Below are positions 12,301-25,145 of a DNA stretch of 64,000 nt, one piece after another. Below the pieces are notes generated by a model that ran no database searches, was not told the origin of the DNA, and saw only the letters and a program-made list of their open reading frames with translations. Origin of the DNA: Pseudisothecium myosuroides (taxonomy: Eukaryota; Streptophyta; Bryopsida; Hypnales; Lembophyllaceae); contig OX637290.1 of assembly GCA_951799445.1 (NCBI GenBank), forward strand, positions 1,366,501 through 1,430,500, in the 5' to 3' direction. The position numbers and the translations under genes were made by a program. Every line of letters starts with the position of its first letter. The stretch's first letter is position 1.

Positions 12301-14240
12301 TTTCCCTTACCAATTGAAGTACGTCCACTTGAGCTTCCTCTCTCTCCGATCACCATCATCGAACTGATCCGCCCCAAGTGCACTCGTACACGCCTTGATC
12401 AATCCCGAGCCAAGCGCCATCAAGTACAGTCCCGTGTACAACGACACCATGGTCCACCCATGCGCGGGCTCACACCGGCTTAATTCACACCTCTTCACGT
12501 GGAACACAGGCAAGGTGGCAGACAATGTGAGCACCACCAAGCCCAGGAACTCCAAGCAGCACCCCAACAAGATGGTGCGGAAGCGTCCAAGCCATGTGTC
12601 CGCGAGGAAGCCGCCTAACAGGCACGTGAGGTAGGAGGTGCCCAAGTAGTTGGTGACGATGTTGGCGGAGGTCGGTGTGGGTAGGTGGAGGTTGCTGATC
12701 AGGTAGGTGACTAAGTTGACGGCGATGCCAAACGAGGCCAGGCTCTCGCACATCTCGGTCACTGCAACCATGACTTCAATGTCGGTATTAATTCCATGCA
12801 CCATTTTGACACTTACTTGCTGTGCCCATAGATATGCAAATTAATATGCTAATTGCATTTGCATTTGATCATGAACATTGCACACCGCTAAGTTAAGATT
12901 TCCAACCCACTCCTGAGCCCCGGGCTCCCTTCTCCATAATCATTTCATTCCTACCAATCCTTGCTCGAGAGTCCATTGCACCATATTAATGGAATTGGTG
13001 GAATTCCAATACTTTGGCACCTTTAGGAACGCACGTTCTGAAACAAATATCCATCGCTGTTCTAGATTTTCAACCTTTATGTACATTTACAGCATAATGT
13101 TTGTCGCTGGAATCATGTCAATTTAACAAAATTGACTATACAAGCATGCAGACACACCAACAGTGAATCCATGATCAAACAATTCGGGAAACAGTCAGAA
13201 ACTTATTTGTTCTAACTGCGAAACACAGGAGGAGACCAAATTGTTCATTTATGGAATTTTTGAAGAATTCCAGATATTGTCAATGTCCAGTGATGATAGA
13301 ATAAAATATAATAAGAGACACTAGGACTGGAATATGGATAAGAAAGGACATTTGCCCAATTTCCATATTGGATTTCTTGCTCCTGTGAAAATTTATTAGA
13401 TTCATTTCCTGAATTTCATATCTCATTTAGTCTAGATATTGTGAAATTGTGAAATTGTCAGGTTGTGACTGAATTTTTCGATTACTCATAGCTTGGAAAA
13501 ACAGCGTAGCTGCATTCTGGATTTCCCAATTATGGTACCTTCGTTTGTATTATTGTGACATCTGACTGTGCTTATTGGTCTCTAGTTGGATGTGCAACCA
13601 AGCTCAGGGCGATTGTAAGCGCTTGTAAGTATCCTAATCTCTAGCTGGCACGTTGCACATGCATCGATCTCTCATTGTGACTGCACTCACGACAACAATC
13701 AGCAAACAATATGCTGAGCACGAAATCGACCGGGAAATGGACCCACCAGGCCGAATGATGCGGAGAAGGCCCTCTCTGTAATTGAGCATTGGACCATTGG
13801 AAACTCGACACCAAATGAGTTTACGCCAAATTTGACAGCTACCATGGTCACTCGATTACCCACGTACATTGATCAACAAGCAATATTCTGACTGGACATG
13901 CACTAGCTAGATATAAAACTAATAAGTTGAGTTCATTCCGAACACTGCCAATCGGCTCCCGCAGTTCTCTATCACTGTACTCACCTACAAACAATTCGAC
14001 GGAGCACAAAATTGACCAATTCAAGGTAGGAAGCCTGTGAATGATCACTGTGGCCAAAGAGAGAGAGAGCTCTTAAATGGCCGACCGGGGAGAGATTGAG
14101 CGAGCGGATAGGTACGGACCGATGATGAGCGGTGCGGCTTTCCAGCCTCCGGTGTGGCGTTTGTCTGCGAGCTTGCCTTTGTAGTCCACATTGCCGTCTT
14201 GCACTAGCCATTGGTTTGGTTCTGCACTGCCACTCTCCAT
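9311..14240 (-). CDS. NPF: NPF (NRT1/PTR family) proton-coupled transporter, 4 exons, 571 aa
   Basis: Exons on the minus strand: 14240-14120, 12761-12311, 11733-11445 and 10165-9311 (stop included). All introns are GT-AG, the joins are in frame, and the total is 572 codons, the usual NPF length. Exon 1 carries the family N-terminus (DYKGKLADKRHTGGWKAAP). Across the first junction it reads VTEMCESLASFGIAVNLVTY, the first membrane helix. Later signatures are GTSYLTCLLGGFLADTWLGR, FGADQFD-like ALGADQFDD, FNWFFMAIN across junction 2, HQFRFLDKAAI just after junction 3, GMKSTAMAI and a C-terminal NLNEARLDYFY. Twelve helices are expected, with a central cytosolic loop. Family members move nitrate, peptides, gibberellin, ABA and similar solutes; substrate cannot be read from sequence. 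Similarity seemed closest to the NPF6/NPF3 type (judged by eye). Oddities: the ExxE[K/R] proton-coupling motif reads EMCES, and the first donor (G followed by GTCCGT) is weak. An in-frame ATG at 14291 is possible, but a likely acceptor at 14258 lies downstream of it, favouring 14240. Confidence 0.93.
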
Positions 14241-14257
14241 TGCAATTGTATCCACAC

Positions 14258-14572
14258 CTGCTGATCGAATTTTACATGCATCCAATTTCAATTATCAGTA
14301 TTAGCAGCTCAGTCCTGCGGATATCTGAATTTCTTCAAGCCAGGTTTTCATACTGCAACGAAAAATTCTTACATTCCAATGCACTGCTCATCGAGCAACG
14401 AATACTGTAGTTGCAATTAAGTCGATCTAGAGTCCCCTTGCTGGGAATTGAATTAGCCACTAGCTAAGTACTGTAAGCTGCAGTCTAGTTACCGAAGGCA
14501 GTCTATTGCTTTAAAGCGAAGAAGCGAAGAAATTGATCGACAGAGACATTGTGTAGGAAAAGAAAATCTTAC
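14258..14572 (-). other. Possible 5'-UTR intron of the NPF gene
   Basis: On the minus strand a good donor (GGTG then GTAAGA) at 14572 and an acceptor (ATCAGCAG) ending at 14258 bracket this stretch. Splicing would place a leader exon upstream of 14573 and leave the ATG at 14240 as the first ATG of the coding exon, 17 nt after the junction. The reading frame before the donor does not continue into the transporter frame, so the upstream exon would be untranslated. This is inferred from splice consensus only. Confidence 0.4.
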
Positions 14573-16200
14573 CACCATGTATGATCATCACTCACACGTA
14601 AGGAGCTAGCTTGCACTTGGGGTGTCGCAGTACTCAAGTCAGAGGAGGCCACAGAGTGTGATGAACTGCTGGAGGCTTTCAGAAGTTCCGAGGGGAGATA
14701 TTCTGCCCTTTTTATGATTATTCTGCAGCAGTACATCAGTGTCAGGAGCTTTTTCCAGCTTGTGGGGCAAGTTGCATTCGACAATTATACATGAGAGACA
14801 TGTGTTGCTCTATTTTACAAATTTTGCTGAGATATAAGTTAGACCGCTTGGGTTGAATGAAAGTACAGCGGGTTGAGTTCCAAGTGAAATGTGAGGGGCT
14901 CAGAGTTTATAAGTTAAGTTGCAGGAGACCTGGCAATCAGGTTCCATGTCCCATTCACACTTTTTTACTGTAGTTCTGTGGAGAAGGTAGGTAGGCAGTG
15001 CTATGGATCAACACATTCCCCAAAACATTCAAGCTCAAACAGTGTACGTGTGATCCATATCTGAACTCCACTGTGTCAGAGACGGAAAAGGTCGAGGGCA
15101 CTAAAACAGTTACAATAGCTAGCTAGAGACTCGGTTCCGACCAACTGACCCCTGTTCCGAACCAACAGAAAATCATCTCGTCCAATACACAGCAGTTGGC
15201 CTTCAATTAGCAATGGGGGAAAGCATGGCTTGCCTAACGAAATCGGTCGATGGCCACTGCGCGCTCTTTGAATGGAAATCAGGAGTTTTGCTTACTGTCC
15301 CTAGCTTCAATCTGCAACCTCCCACTTTGAATGCCTGCATATATATATAAGTTATGAACCATCCGAGATCGATGACGTTGAAATTTGGTGAAAAGAGAGT
15401 CAGTTAATTGTCTCTTTTCGTATCCAAAGTGATCTCCTTGGCTCCAGTGACGTCAATTTCGTTACGTACAGTGGTTCGATTCCGGCGCCAAAAATTGCGA
15501 CCTACACAGTATATGTGTTCATGAAGGTCAAAGTTGTAGGACGGGTATGGACGTGCGCTCGTTCTGAAAAAGGGCACAGTTGTAGGACGGGTATGCATGG
15601 ACGTGCGTTCTGAAATAAAGGAGCCAAAATATTGGAATGCCACCACGTTAAACAGAATTGACGTTCAGTGAGCACTGTTGCCGGAGTGAGAGCAAACTCG
15701 GGCCTACATAGTGATTAAGAATGCAAAGAGTGACGCAAAGAGTGACGCAAAGAGTATCCGCCACCTTTCTTAAGATTCGAAACGCCGTAACTTGCAAGGC
15801 CAAGTTGCAGCAAGTGATGCCGTGGTCGTGCTACCTTAGCTGTATGAATGAGTGAGCGAGGAGGTCTCTGAAGCCTTCAGTTGTGCATATACCCAGTTAG
15901 TATCGTTTCCAGCTTCATGCATTTACTGGCTCTGTCCAAAGGACAGAGACTGTCTATGGCATCTCACTCTGGTTTCAGAATCTGATCTTAGGTAGTCCGC
16001 TCTTAGAGCTGATTGCCTTTTGGGGGAAGCCTAACACAAGAAGAACGGGGAGGCGTTACCCTCCCCAATATGTATTTTAGTGTGTAACTATAGTCCACCT
16101 TTGACTTTGTGGTTTAAGAAAGTTTGGGGGTATAGTTACACAATGAAATGTTTTAGACCCCCCCCTCTTCCCCGAATATCACCCTCCCAGTCTCTTTGTG
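14573..16200 (-). promoter_or_regulatory. Upstream region of the NPF gene
   Basis: This 1.6 kb has higher GC than the neighbouring repeats and no recognised element copies. It probably holds the leader exon and promoter of the transporter. Small duplications occur at 15.53 and 15.73 kb. I saw no clear TATA box in the minus orientation. Confidence 0.35.
15530..15615. repeat. Short tandem duplication upstream of the NPF gene
   Basis: TTGTAGGACGGGTATGGACG at 15534 and TTGTAGGACGGGTATGCATG at 15571, about 37 bp apart. A smaller one (GAGTGACGCAAA units of 12 bp) lies at 15728-15755. Confidence 0.7.
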
Positions 16201-16940
16201 AAACTCCTTGAAAAAAAATTCAATAAATTTTCATAGGAAGAAAAAAAGAATTGGCATCTAACCCAAGCCGTTTCATATTTTTTGGACCTTCAAAGAATTA
16301 GTTACAAATTTTTGAAGGTGAAACGCAATGGTCACTAAAAGCAACCACCTCCTGAACATACACTACTGGTACATTGAAGAAAGCAAAATGTACTTCTATA
16401 TCATGATTGCTTTTAGAACGTGGGTGCTTTTAGAGCATACTACCTAAGTACAACCGCATTGACTTCACAATGCACAACGCGGTTAGGATTTGGAGTTAAA
16501 GCAGGGATGTAGGGTCCAAGTGGTCAATAAATTAACCTATGACAAAGCCTGGTTCAAGTTTGCCCCCCTTGGTGAGCTACCATAGGAATGCTCTAAATCT
16601 CCCATTTGAAGTGGGACCAACAAGGTGAATTTATCTCGAGTAAAATGCAAGAATTTTTTATTCACCACACATGATAAAATTTGCAAATTTCAAATTCATA
16701 TTTGCAATCAAAGACTCCAAATTAGCGAGGAGAGGTGAAGAATTTAGAATTTTTATGGCACAAAATAGGGGGCTTTTTTTTTTACATTTACCCTCATGGT
16801 ACTACTTTAAATGGAAGATATAGTTACATCTTGCATGACTAAATCACCAAAATAAAGTAATTAAAGTACAAAGAATGCCTTACCAAGAATAATTTAACAA
16901 CAAGTTGTGCGTAAGACAACCATTGGATTAAAGCCCTCCA

Positions 16941-17506
16941 TTAATTCCTCAAGGATCATGAGTGCAGATTTTGAACAATGAATGAACGGAAATACATCCC
17001 AAACTCACATAAATGCATTTTTTTGTCCATCAATTTTGTTTGAAGATTTCTATGTTAGTTCTTTAACATTTGTACAGTATAGATTATGAAGATTTAATTG
17101 CAAATATTCTATAACTCAAAAGGTATTGGTAGGTCTAGCCTCAAAAAAAAACTTTTTCAATTCAAAAAATGACCCTTCAAAAGGGACTTGAATCAAAAAA
17201 TCAAATAAAAAATCTTCAAAAATCACTATAATGAGAATTCAATATTTTGAACTTATAGGAAAAAAAATCTTTTAAAAGCCATTAAAATATTTAATTGATA
17301 ATTGATTTTAGAAGGCATTTCTAATTTCTGGCTTCAAATTTTGTTGAAAAATATTGGTTTGTATATTTGTTTATCTAACTATATGGATGTGACCTGTACA
17401 TCATATTGTTTGAAAGACATCATTAACATATTCTTCTAAGTTGCATTTTATAATAGATCTTCACAATTTTGGAAATCTGGACATTCCCCTGGTTCTTTAG
17501 GGGTTA
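16941..17506 (+). mobile_element. Degenerate TTAA-type element, copy D
   Basis: The right end GGTTCTTTAGGGGTTA (about 17491-17506) matches the family terminus. The left end is less certain; TTAATTCCTCAAGGATCA near 16941 is a plausible decayed version. The interior is AT-rich and non-coding. Confidence 0.35.
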
Positions 17507-17709
17507 TGTTGAACCTCAAAACCTCTCTTATGCTCTACTTGTTTTTTTTTCCCACTCTGATTTGTTTGGTCAGTCTGCATCTTTGTTTTTCATGTTTCTT
17601 TTTATTCTTGTTGCTCTACCAAGCCACTTGTGGCTGGTGTCTTTGTAATTTTTTTCTGGAGATGAAAATTCTGTTTCATTTGTTTAAAAAAACACCTTTA
17701 AATAAGGAT

Positions 17710-18430
17710 GAATGCAAGAAACACTTGCCGATTTTGTTGCGTTTTGATAATACTCATGATTTTTTTTTGGAATATTTTAAAATCAGAAGAATAATTTTTT
17801 TTAAATAAAAAAAATATGGCTAATGTATACACCCTTAAGATGAAGTTAATTACCAAAGGAAATGCATAGAAAAATTCTCTAAGCAAGAGAATTAGAAATG
17901 TACCAAATCTCAAGAAAATGGATACTTTGAAGTTTTAATTAGTTAAAAATAAGGAAAAAAATAAATACATTAAATGAAAATTGGCCAATGATAACAATTC
18001 TTTGGAGATGGTCATTCACACAAAAAACTCCAAAATAATATTTTATATGCTACAAAATGCAAGCAAAAAGAAGCGCACTTTGTGAACTTCCACACCACAT
18101 ACAATTAACTATTTATAGAATTTCTTTAGACAGTAGCTACAAGTCTCCTAGAAGACCATTTCTCCAAATTTTAGCTCAAAGTTCATTTTGGGGGTATTAG
18201 ATAGTACTAAATCCCTCCAAATTGGCAAGTGTGATCTAAAATTGGGGGCTATTATTGGATAGTAAACTATTTTTGAAAATTACAAAAAAAATTAGGCTAG
18301 GTGCATAATAGTCATGAATACCTTACCTATAAATCTTGAGTCATTTGGAGCCAAAATGAAAAAGTTATGGCCAGAAAATAAATCAGCATGCAAGGTGTGA
18401 CGCAAAATAGTACAGGTGTTTCTTGCATTC
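17710..18430. mobile_element. GCAAGAAACAC-ended MITE, copy R1
   Basis: Left end GAATGCAAGAAACACTTG, inverted right end GAATGCAAGAAACACCTGTA: matching inverted ends of about 16 bp around a 0.7 kb non-coding interior. The interior is shared with R2 (24598-25143), for example the AATATGGCTAAT...ACACC region, and with R3 (47181-47916). Confidence 0.65.
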
Positions 18431-18910
18431 ACCCACAACGGGTGTGGTAGATCCACCCATAATCAATCACTTCAGCAATTTTGTACACGATTTAGAGTAG
18501 TAGAAGACAGTGTAAATTTTTTTGCCTTATAGAAAGATAGAATGGACGAGCATTGCAAATTTTTTGTTATTTTTTTCCTTAGATTTAAATTACTATGAGT
18601 TTTGGAAGCCAAAAATTGGCCTGAACCCATACCTAATGTCTAGACTCTTCCAATTTCCATCATTCAAGAATCTATTACTTTCCCACTCTCTACTTTCTAC
18701 TTTCTTGCTCATGACTTTGGGACATGTGTCATGACCTTATTAGTCCCAACCTTGAAAAAGAGAAAAAAAACACATTCCAAACTTTAGTCAGAAATTTGTT
18801 CTAGCCTTGGTTGGAAATAATTGCTCCCTACAAGTTGGGTATGGCTCCTTGGTTAGGAATGGGTGGTTTTATTATACCTGAACACAAATTGCCTATTCCC
18901 AAACATTAGT

Positions 18911-19840
18911 TTAACTTCTAAAGCACTGAACATACTTTTTTGAGAACATAGCATTTTGGGGGAGCTCACTACAAGCGGAGTTCTTATTTTTTTTCTTTGA
19001 AATCTTCACACAATATTTTTCCAAGGAGTAGCTTTAAGGCTCAACAATTTTCATAACTTTTGACTACATAATTAAAAAGTTATTGTATGATATGTGACTT
19101 TCAATGCTTGGCGGGCAACTCAAAAAATTCTTAAAAAATCACTTTTAAAAAAATAAAAATTTGAAATTAGTTTTCTAGATTTATATATAGAGAGAAAGTT
19201 TTGAATCATTCTGTCTTGATTAATGAAATGAAAATTATGAGGGGTTTTAGTTTGCGGGTAGTTATGGAATTTCTACTCTAAAATAAACTTTGAAGTCTTT
19301 TATTTAACTCAATTTTCAATATTTTTGAAAAAAAATAAAAACATTGGATGTAGATATTTTATTACAAAATTACAACCATTGGAATAGGCATTTTTCAATT
19401 CCATATTTAAATTCTTAACAATTTAGTGTTTTGAATCATTCTCTACTTCTTTCTGCTTACTATTTTTTTCCTATATGTTGTACAATTTCAAATGATCTGA
19501 AATTTTTCAAGCATGTAGCCAACTAAACCTAAAGAATGAATTGAAAGAAAAACCACCATTTTGGACATTTTTTCATACAAATGTGATCTTGTAAAGGGTA
19601 GCTGCTCGTTTTTTCATAGGAACCAAAAAAGGATTTTTATCAATTCAAATGCTAATATCTTGCAATCCGCACGGTGGAAAAATTTGAAATTTTTCCACAT
19701 CTTCTCAAACCAATGTACTACAAGGTCCTACGGTTACATGTGTCTAATTTTTTTTTTTTCTAAAATTTGGTACTTGTATTAGAAATGGCAGTTTTGGAGC
19801 AGTTTTGGTGAAAACATAGTCAAAAACCTTCAGGGGTTAA
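18911..19840 (+). mobile_element. TTAA-flanked MITE, copy E (type 1)
   Basis: Left end TTAA-CTTCTAAAGCACTGAA (decayed), right end ACCTTCAGGGG-TTAA. The interior is collinear with copy A, most clearly at 19140-19780. Non-coding. Confidence 0.65.
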
Positions 19841-20724
19841 TGGAGAGTGCAACAAAGTGTGAACTGAAATTATACTATAATTAATAACGCACAACAATGT
19901 ATCGTACAACTTTTTTCTTAATCACTATGTGAAGAAGGGCTGGCAGTGTCTCTGGCGCTCATTTAAGGTTTTCCAAGTGCGTAGAGCTCTTGCTAAATTT
20001 GTCAAAGATTTACTTGCCTTGAATATGACTTCATCAGAAAAGTTGGTCCAGATTGTTTTGGTGCCATTTTGACACCAAAGGCCGCATATAGGTCATTTTA
20101 GTGTCATTTTATCCATACTAGGTTGGTACAGAGGTTGGCACCAAATTAACTTAATTGCATTTCAATGCACCATTGTGGCACCATGTTCACATGCCTTGAA
20201 GTTCCTGATGTTTGGGTGAAATACTTCATACAACATCTTAGATTTCAAACTTATAACAAGCCATGGATGTATGTCTTTCATCTTTATACGAACACAAAGT
20301 AACTTGCTAAATTTTCAAATAAGAAAGAGTGCATTGAACTGAATGGATCAAAATAAAACATTGTTCTAAGCAAAGACTTACCTTGATTAGTTGTACCTCA
20401 AATTGTTCATACTAAATATCCATTTTATAAAATTTGGGCATGCAACATTCCAACATTGAACAATCTTTGGTGTGAATTTTAAATTACCTCTGAGATTTTT
20501 ATGAAAAAAAAGAAGTGTGTAAAGATGTTTCCTATGTATCTCCACAATCAACTTTTGAATATTCAATACCAATTTTTTTCAATATATTATCATGTAAAAT
20601 CATGAAAAAATGACTTTAAAAATTCATCAAAAATAGAATTTAGGATTTTTGAAATTAAAACGTGATATACTTGATTGAGATTGTGTAAGAATGTAACAAT
20701 AATTATGTATGCCCCAATATGCTA

Positions 20725-21057
20725 TCTAAGACAGGAGGTTCTAAAAGCGCTTAGGCTCTAAATTGCCCACCTCCTCAAATGTACACTATTTGAATAAGTT
20801 GCTTTTTCATAGCCTTCAGCATGTACAAACAATGTGCATTTGAAGAGGTGGGCGATTTTAGAGCCCTACGCCATTTCAACCTCAAAATTTCATAACTAAT
20901 TTTACAAAGCTCCAAAAAGTATGAAACAACTTGGATTAAATGCCAATTCTACTTGTCTTTCAAGGAAAATTTACTGAAAAATATTTCAAGAAGTTTCACC
21001 TCCCCAAAATTCAGTTTCAGCTCTTAAATGAGCAATTTATGAACCTCCTACCTTACA
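20725..21057. mobile_element. Fold-back element with inner hairpin, GGAGGTTC ends
   Basis: Outer ends (GACAGGAGGTTCTAAAA and, inverted, TGTAAGGTAGGAGGTTCA) are related to those of the element at 6310. Inside is a strong hairpin at about 20750-20866, whose arms read GCTCTAAATTGCCCACCTCC and the inverse of GCTCTAAAATCGCCCACCTC. Non-coding. Confidence 0.5.
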
Positions 21058-21192
21058 TACCACATTGTGCAAATCTTTTGAATGCAAACAGGCTCAGTGA
21101 CTATTGTTGTGGGCAAGGCAAACCTTTTTCCAAGACAGTGCAATAGTTCCTACACCCATATTGTGCATATGAGTCAGCGACATGGATAGTTC

Positions 21193-22146
21193 TTAACCCC
21201 TCAACACCCAAGGGGCCCAAAAATGGCCTTACAAAGTTTCAAGTCTAATTCAAAGTGCTATAACTTTTGCATCCAATATCCAAAGTCAATCAAACTTGTT
21301 GGGAAATTTGCACTCTCTCTTCTAGTTTCTATGGTAAAATTTTCAGATCAACCCAAGATGTATTGATGTCTTGGAAGCCAATCAAAGTTCACAGGTTCAA
21401 TTTGAGTTCACCAAATTGCATTTGAAGGCTGCAACTAATGTTTATTTTCAATCAAATTTGTTGGGTTATGTTCCCCCTGAAGTCTAGTTATTGTGGTAAA
21501 ATTTTCATGTCAATCCAAGTTGTTGTGAATGTTTGGGAGCAATTTGAAGTTCAAAGTCCAGACATTTTTGGATTGCAGTGAACTTCGGCAGCTTGTTTCT
21601 TCTTCATAGAATGTTTGATTTTAATAAAAAAAATTGGAAAAGTTGCGCATATTAGTCTAGTTTGTGTGTCTAAAATTTCATACAAATACAAGATGTTATG
21701 AGTGTCTGAGAAGCATTTTAGTAGAAGGAGGTTCAACCCTAGATGTGTTTTTTGCAACTTTTTTTGCTATTTTTTTGACATTTCAAAGGCATTTTGCAGA
21801 CGTAATGAGGCAATTCAATGATGGGTTTTTTTCACCAATGTGTTTGTATGGTGGTTTTGAATCACTTTATAGTGTATAGTTTTTCTATTTGAGTAGGTTT
21901 AGAAATCGAATATCACCTCCAAATGTGTTTCTAGGAAAATTTTAGCATCTTTTTTCTATACTAAAACATTATAATCTTGCAATCTACGCGGTCAAATGAC
22001 TCCAAATTTGATTCACGCCATCTACAACATGTACACTACAAAATTGTACGGTTGAGATTTTTATACCTTACTAACATTTTGAACTATATCACTTCAAAAG
22101 CAATGATGTTTTTAAATTCAAAAAGGCCTTGGGCCTTGAGGGGTTA
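21193..22146 (+). mobile_element. TTAA-flanked MITE, copy F (type 3)
   Basis: Starts TTAA-CCCCTCAACACCCAAGG and ends GGCCTTGAGGGG-TTAA, with well matched inverted ends. The interior differs from types 1 and 2 but matches the degenerate copy K at about 36950-37600, which shares the CTATAACTTTTGCAT box. Confidence 0.75.
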
Positions 22147-22287
22147 AGAGACAATTGAATAAAGGGCACCACAACAAAGTACCATGGGAAATCAATTGAC
22201 ACTTTGATTAATTGGCTTCAAGAAAATATGCTCTGATAGGTATACACATCTCCAGACCCTTCTGCAGTGTTTTTTTTCCAAGCTTGG

Positions 22288-23010
22288 AACTTAAACCCTA
22301 GAGTTCCATAACTACGTTTTCAAGCAAAACGCTCCAAAACTACTATTTCTAGTATAAGTACCAAATTCTGACCAAAAAAAACATTTTTCGACACATGTGA
22401 TCATAGGATCTTGTAGTAAGCTGGTTTGAGAAAATGTGGAAAAAATTTCAAAATAATTCACTGTGTAGATTGCAAAATAATAGCGTTTGAATTGATAAAA
22501 ATCCTTATTTGGCCCTACAAAAAATTGGGCAGCTGAACTTTACAAGGTCACATTTGTATGAAAAAATGTCCAAAATGGTGGATAATCTTTGGAGTCATTC
22601 TTCAAGGCAAGTTGGCTACATGCTTGAAAAATTTCAGATCATTTGGAATTGTACAACATACAGAAAAAAAATAGTAAGTAAAAAGAAGTAGAGAATGATT
22701 CAAAATACAAAACTATTAAGAATTTAGTTATGGAATTAAAAAATGCCAATTCCAATGGTTGCAATGTTATAATGAACAATCCCCATCCTGTGATTTTATT
22801 TTTTTCCAAAATTATTGAAAATTGAATTAAAATAAAGGACTTCAAAGTTTATTTTAGAGTAGAGAATCCATAACTGCCCACAAACTAAAACTCCTCATAA
22901 CTTTCATCTCATTGATCAAAATGGAATGATTCAAAGCTTTCCAAGTATATGTAAATCTATAGAACCAATTTCAAATTTTTGTTTATGAAAAAAGTGAATT
23001 TGACTCTACA
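22288..23010 (-). mobile_element. TTAA-type MITE fragment, copy G (type 1, inverted)
   Basis: The start TTAA-ACCCTAGAGTTCC resembles the terminus. The interior is the reverse complement of copies A and E (compare 22380-22460 with 19680-19760). The other end is lost near 23010, where unrelated sequence begins. Confidence 0.6.
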
Positions 23011-23149
23011 TGTTGCCAGAGTGCCATTCATGTGGATGTCCGTGTCTTTGGTACTATCCAAGTGGTTGGCTCATGCACTCTGCCTCAAGTGTACATCCTC
23101 TCATGACCTCTTTGTCTGGGTAGCACTGAGTTCACCAATAACTTGATTA

Positions 23150-23632
<483 letters not shown>

Positions 23633-23639
23633 TAGAGAG

Positions 23640-23757
23640 ATGCCACCCTTGCAAACTTATAATCATAATGTAGTCCATTTTTGTATATACGGCAATTAGT
23701 TATTGGACATAGAGAAGCAGGTTATTTGCCATAACCGTGGCTGCAGTAGCATTATAG
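23640..23757. repeat. Dispersed repeat V, copy 1
   Basis: About 118 bp nearly identical to 63880-63996 in the same orientation (GCAAACTTATAATCATAATG and GGCAATTAGTTATTGGACA are shared). It lies between MITE P and MITE R4. Non-coding. Confidence 0.75.
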
Positions 23758-23760
23758 GAT

Positions 23761-24589
23761 GATTGCAAGAAACACATGTACTATTTTCCGTCACACTTTC
23801 AATGCGAAAGTTGTTTTGTGCCATAAGTAATGCCATAATGATTGAATGAATATATGAAATTCAAAAGCAAGCTTTCTATAGCAATAGAAAATGCACTTTA
23901 ATTATTTTAATTTTTTCAAAATTAATTTAATAGGTGAAACCAAATTTTGAATATATGTCACACATGTGGTTTTGGTGTTTTTTAGTACTATCAAGTACCT
24001 TTTTTGAAGAGTTACATCATCAAATTTGGTAGGCTATCTTTTTTAACAGAAATACACCTTCTCAGGCGAGGGATTTCCAAAAACATTTTCCAAGAGTGTT
24101 TTATATTGACCTAAAGTGTGCTATATTCAGATTGACTTTATATTGAATTAAAAATGTTTTTTTAGTTCTAACTTTGATCTTCCTATTTTGCTTTTAGTTG
24201 CCAACAATGGCCATTTTTAAAATAAAATTTTCAAACTCATTTCCTAATTTTCAAAAATAAAAAGGTGAAAGTCTCATTTTCTAGGATAAATTGTAGCATA
24301 TGGCTCAAATTAGTACTTCAGGGTACACAAAATGACTCAATAGTACTGCTGGGCTTGTAATACCTTCTATCTACCAATGTAAATTGTTTTTAAATGGCAA
24401 ATTAAGTATTTCCATCCATTTTTATCATCCAATGATGAACATCACATGTTATTACGAATAGTAAATTTGAAATCCGATTGACCAATCAAATTTTATGTTC
24501 CATGCCTTCAATAGTACTGAAGGTGACTTATAGTACAAGAAGTCCCAAAATGCAAAATGCAACAAATAGTACAAGTGTTTCTTGCAATC
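23761..24589. mobile_element. GCAAGAAACAC-ended MITE, copy R4
   Basis: Left end GATTGCAAGAAACACATGTA, inverted right end GATTGCAAGAAACACTTGTA: 18 of 20 bases agree. It abuts copy R2 with about 8 bp between. Non-coding. Confidence 0.65.
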
Positions 24590-24597
24590 ACCTTACA

Positions 24598-25143
24598 GAT
24601 GCAAGAAACACCTGCCAATTTTATTGCGTTTTAAACAATATTCATGTTTTTTTTCTAGGATACTTTAAAATCAGAAAAATAATTTTATAAAAATAAAAAA
24701 AATATGGCTAATCTATACACCTTTAAGATGAAGGTAACTACCAAAGGAAATGCATAGAAATTTTTTCTAAACAGGAAAACTAGAAATGTACCAAATCTCA
24801 CGAAAATGGATACTTTGAAGTTTTAATTAGTTTAAAATAGGAAAAAAAAATACATTAAATGAAAATTGGCCATTTGTAACAACTCTTTGGAGATGGTCAT
24901 TCACCCCCAAAAACTCCAAAATAATATTTTATATGCTACAAAATGCAAGTAAAAAGAAGCACACTTTGTGAACTTCTACACCACATACAATCAATTATTT
25001 TTAGAATTTATGTAGACAGTAGCTACAAGTCTTCTAGAAGACCACTGCCTCCAAATTTCAACTCCAAATTTGTTTTTTGGGGTACTAAATAGTACTAAAA
25101 ACCTCCAAATTGGCAAGTGTGACATATAATTGGGGGCTATTTT
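24598..25143. mobile_element. GCAAGAAACAC-ended MITE, truncated copy R2
   Basis: The left end GATGCAAGAAACACCTGCC is followed by sequence nearly identical to R1 (for example 24700-24960 against 17815-18075). The right end is missing, because the long-armed element at 25146 begins there, so that element probably inserted into or replaced it. Confidence 0.6.
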
Positions 25144-25145
25144 AA

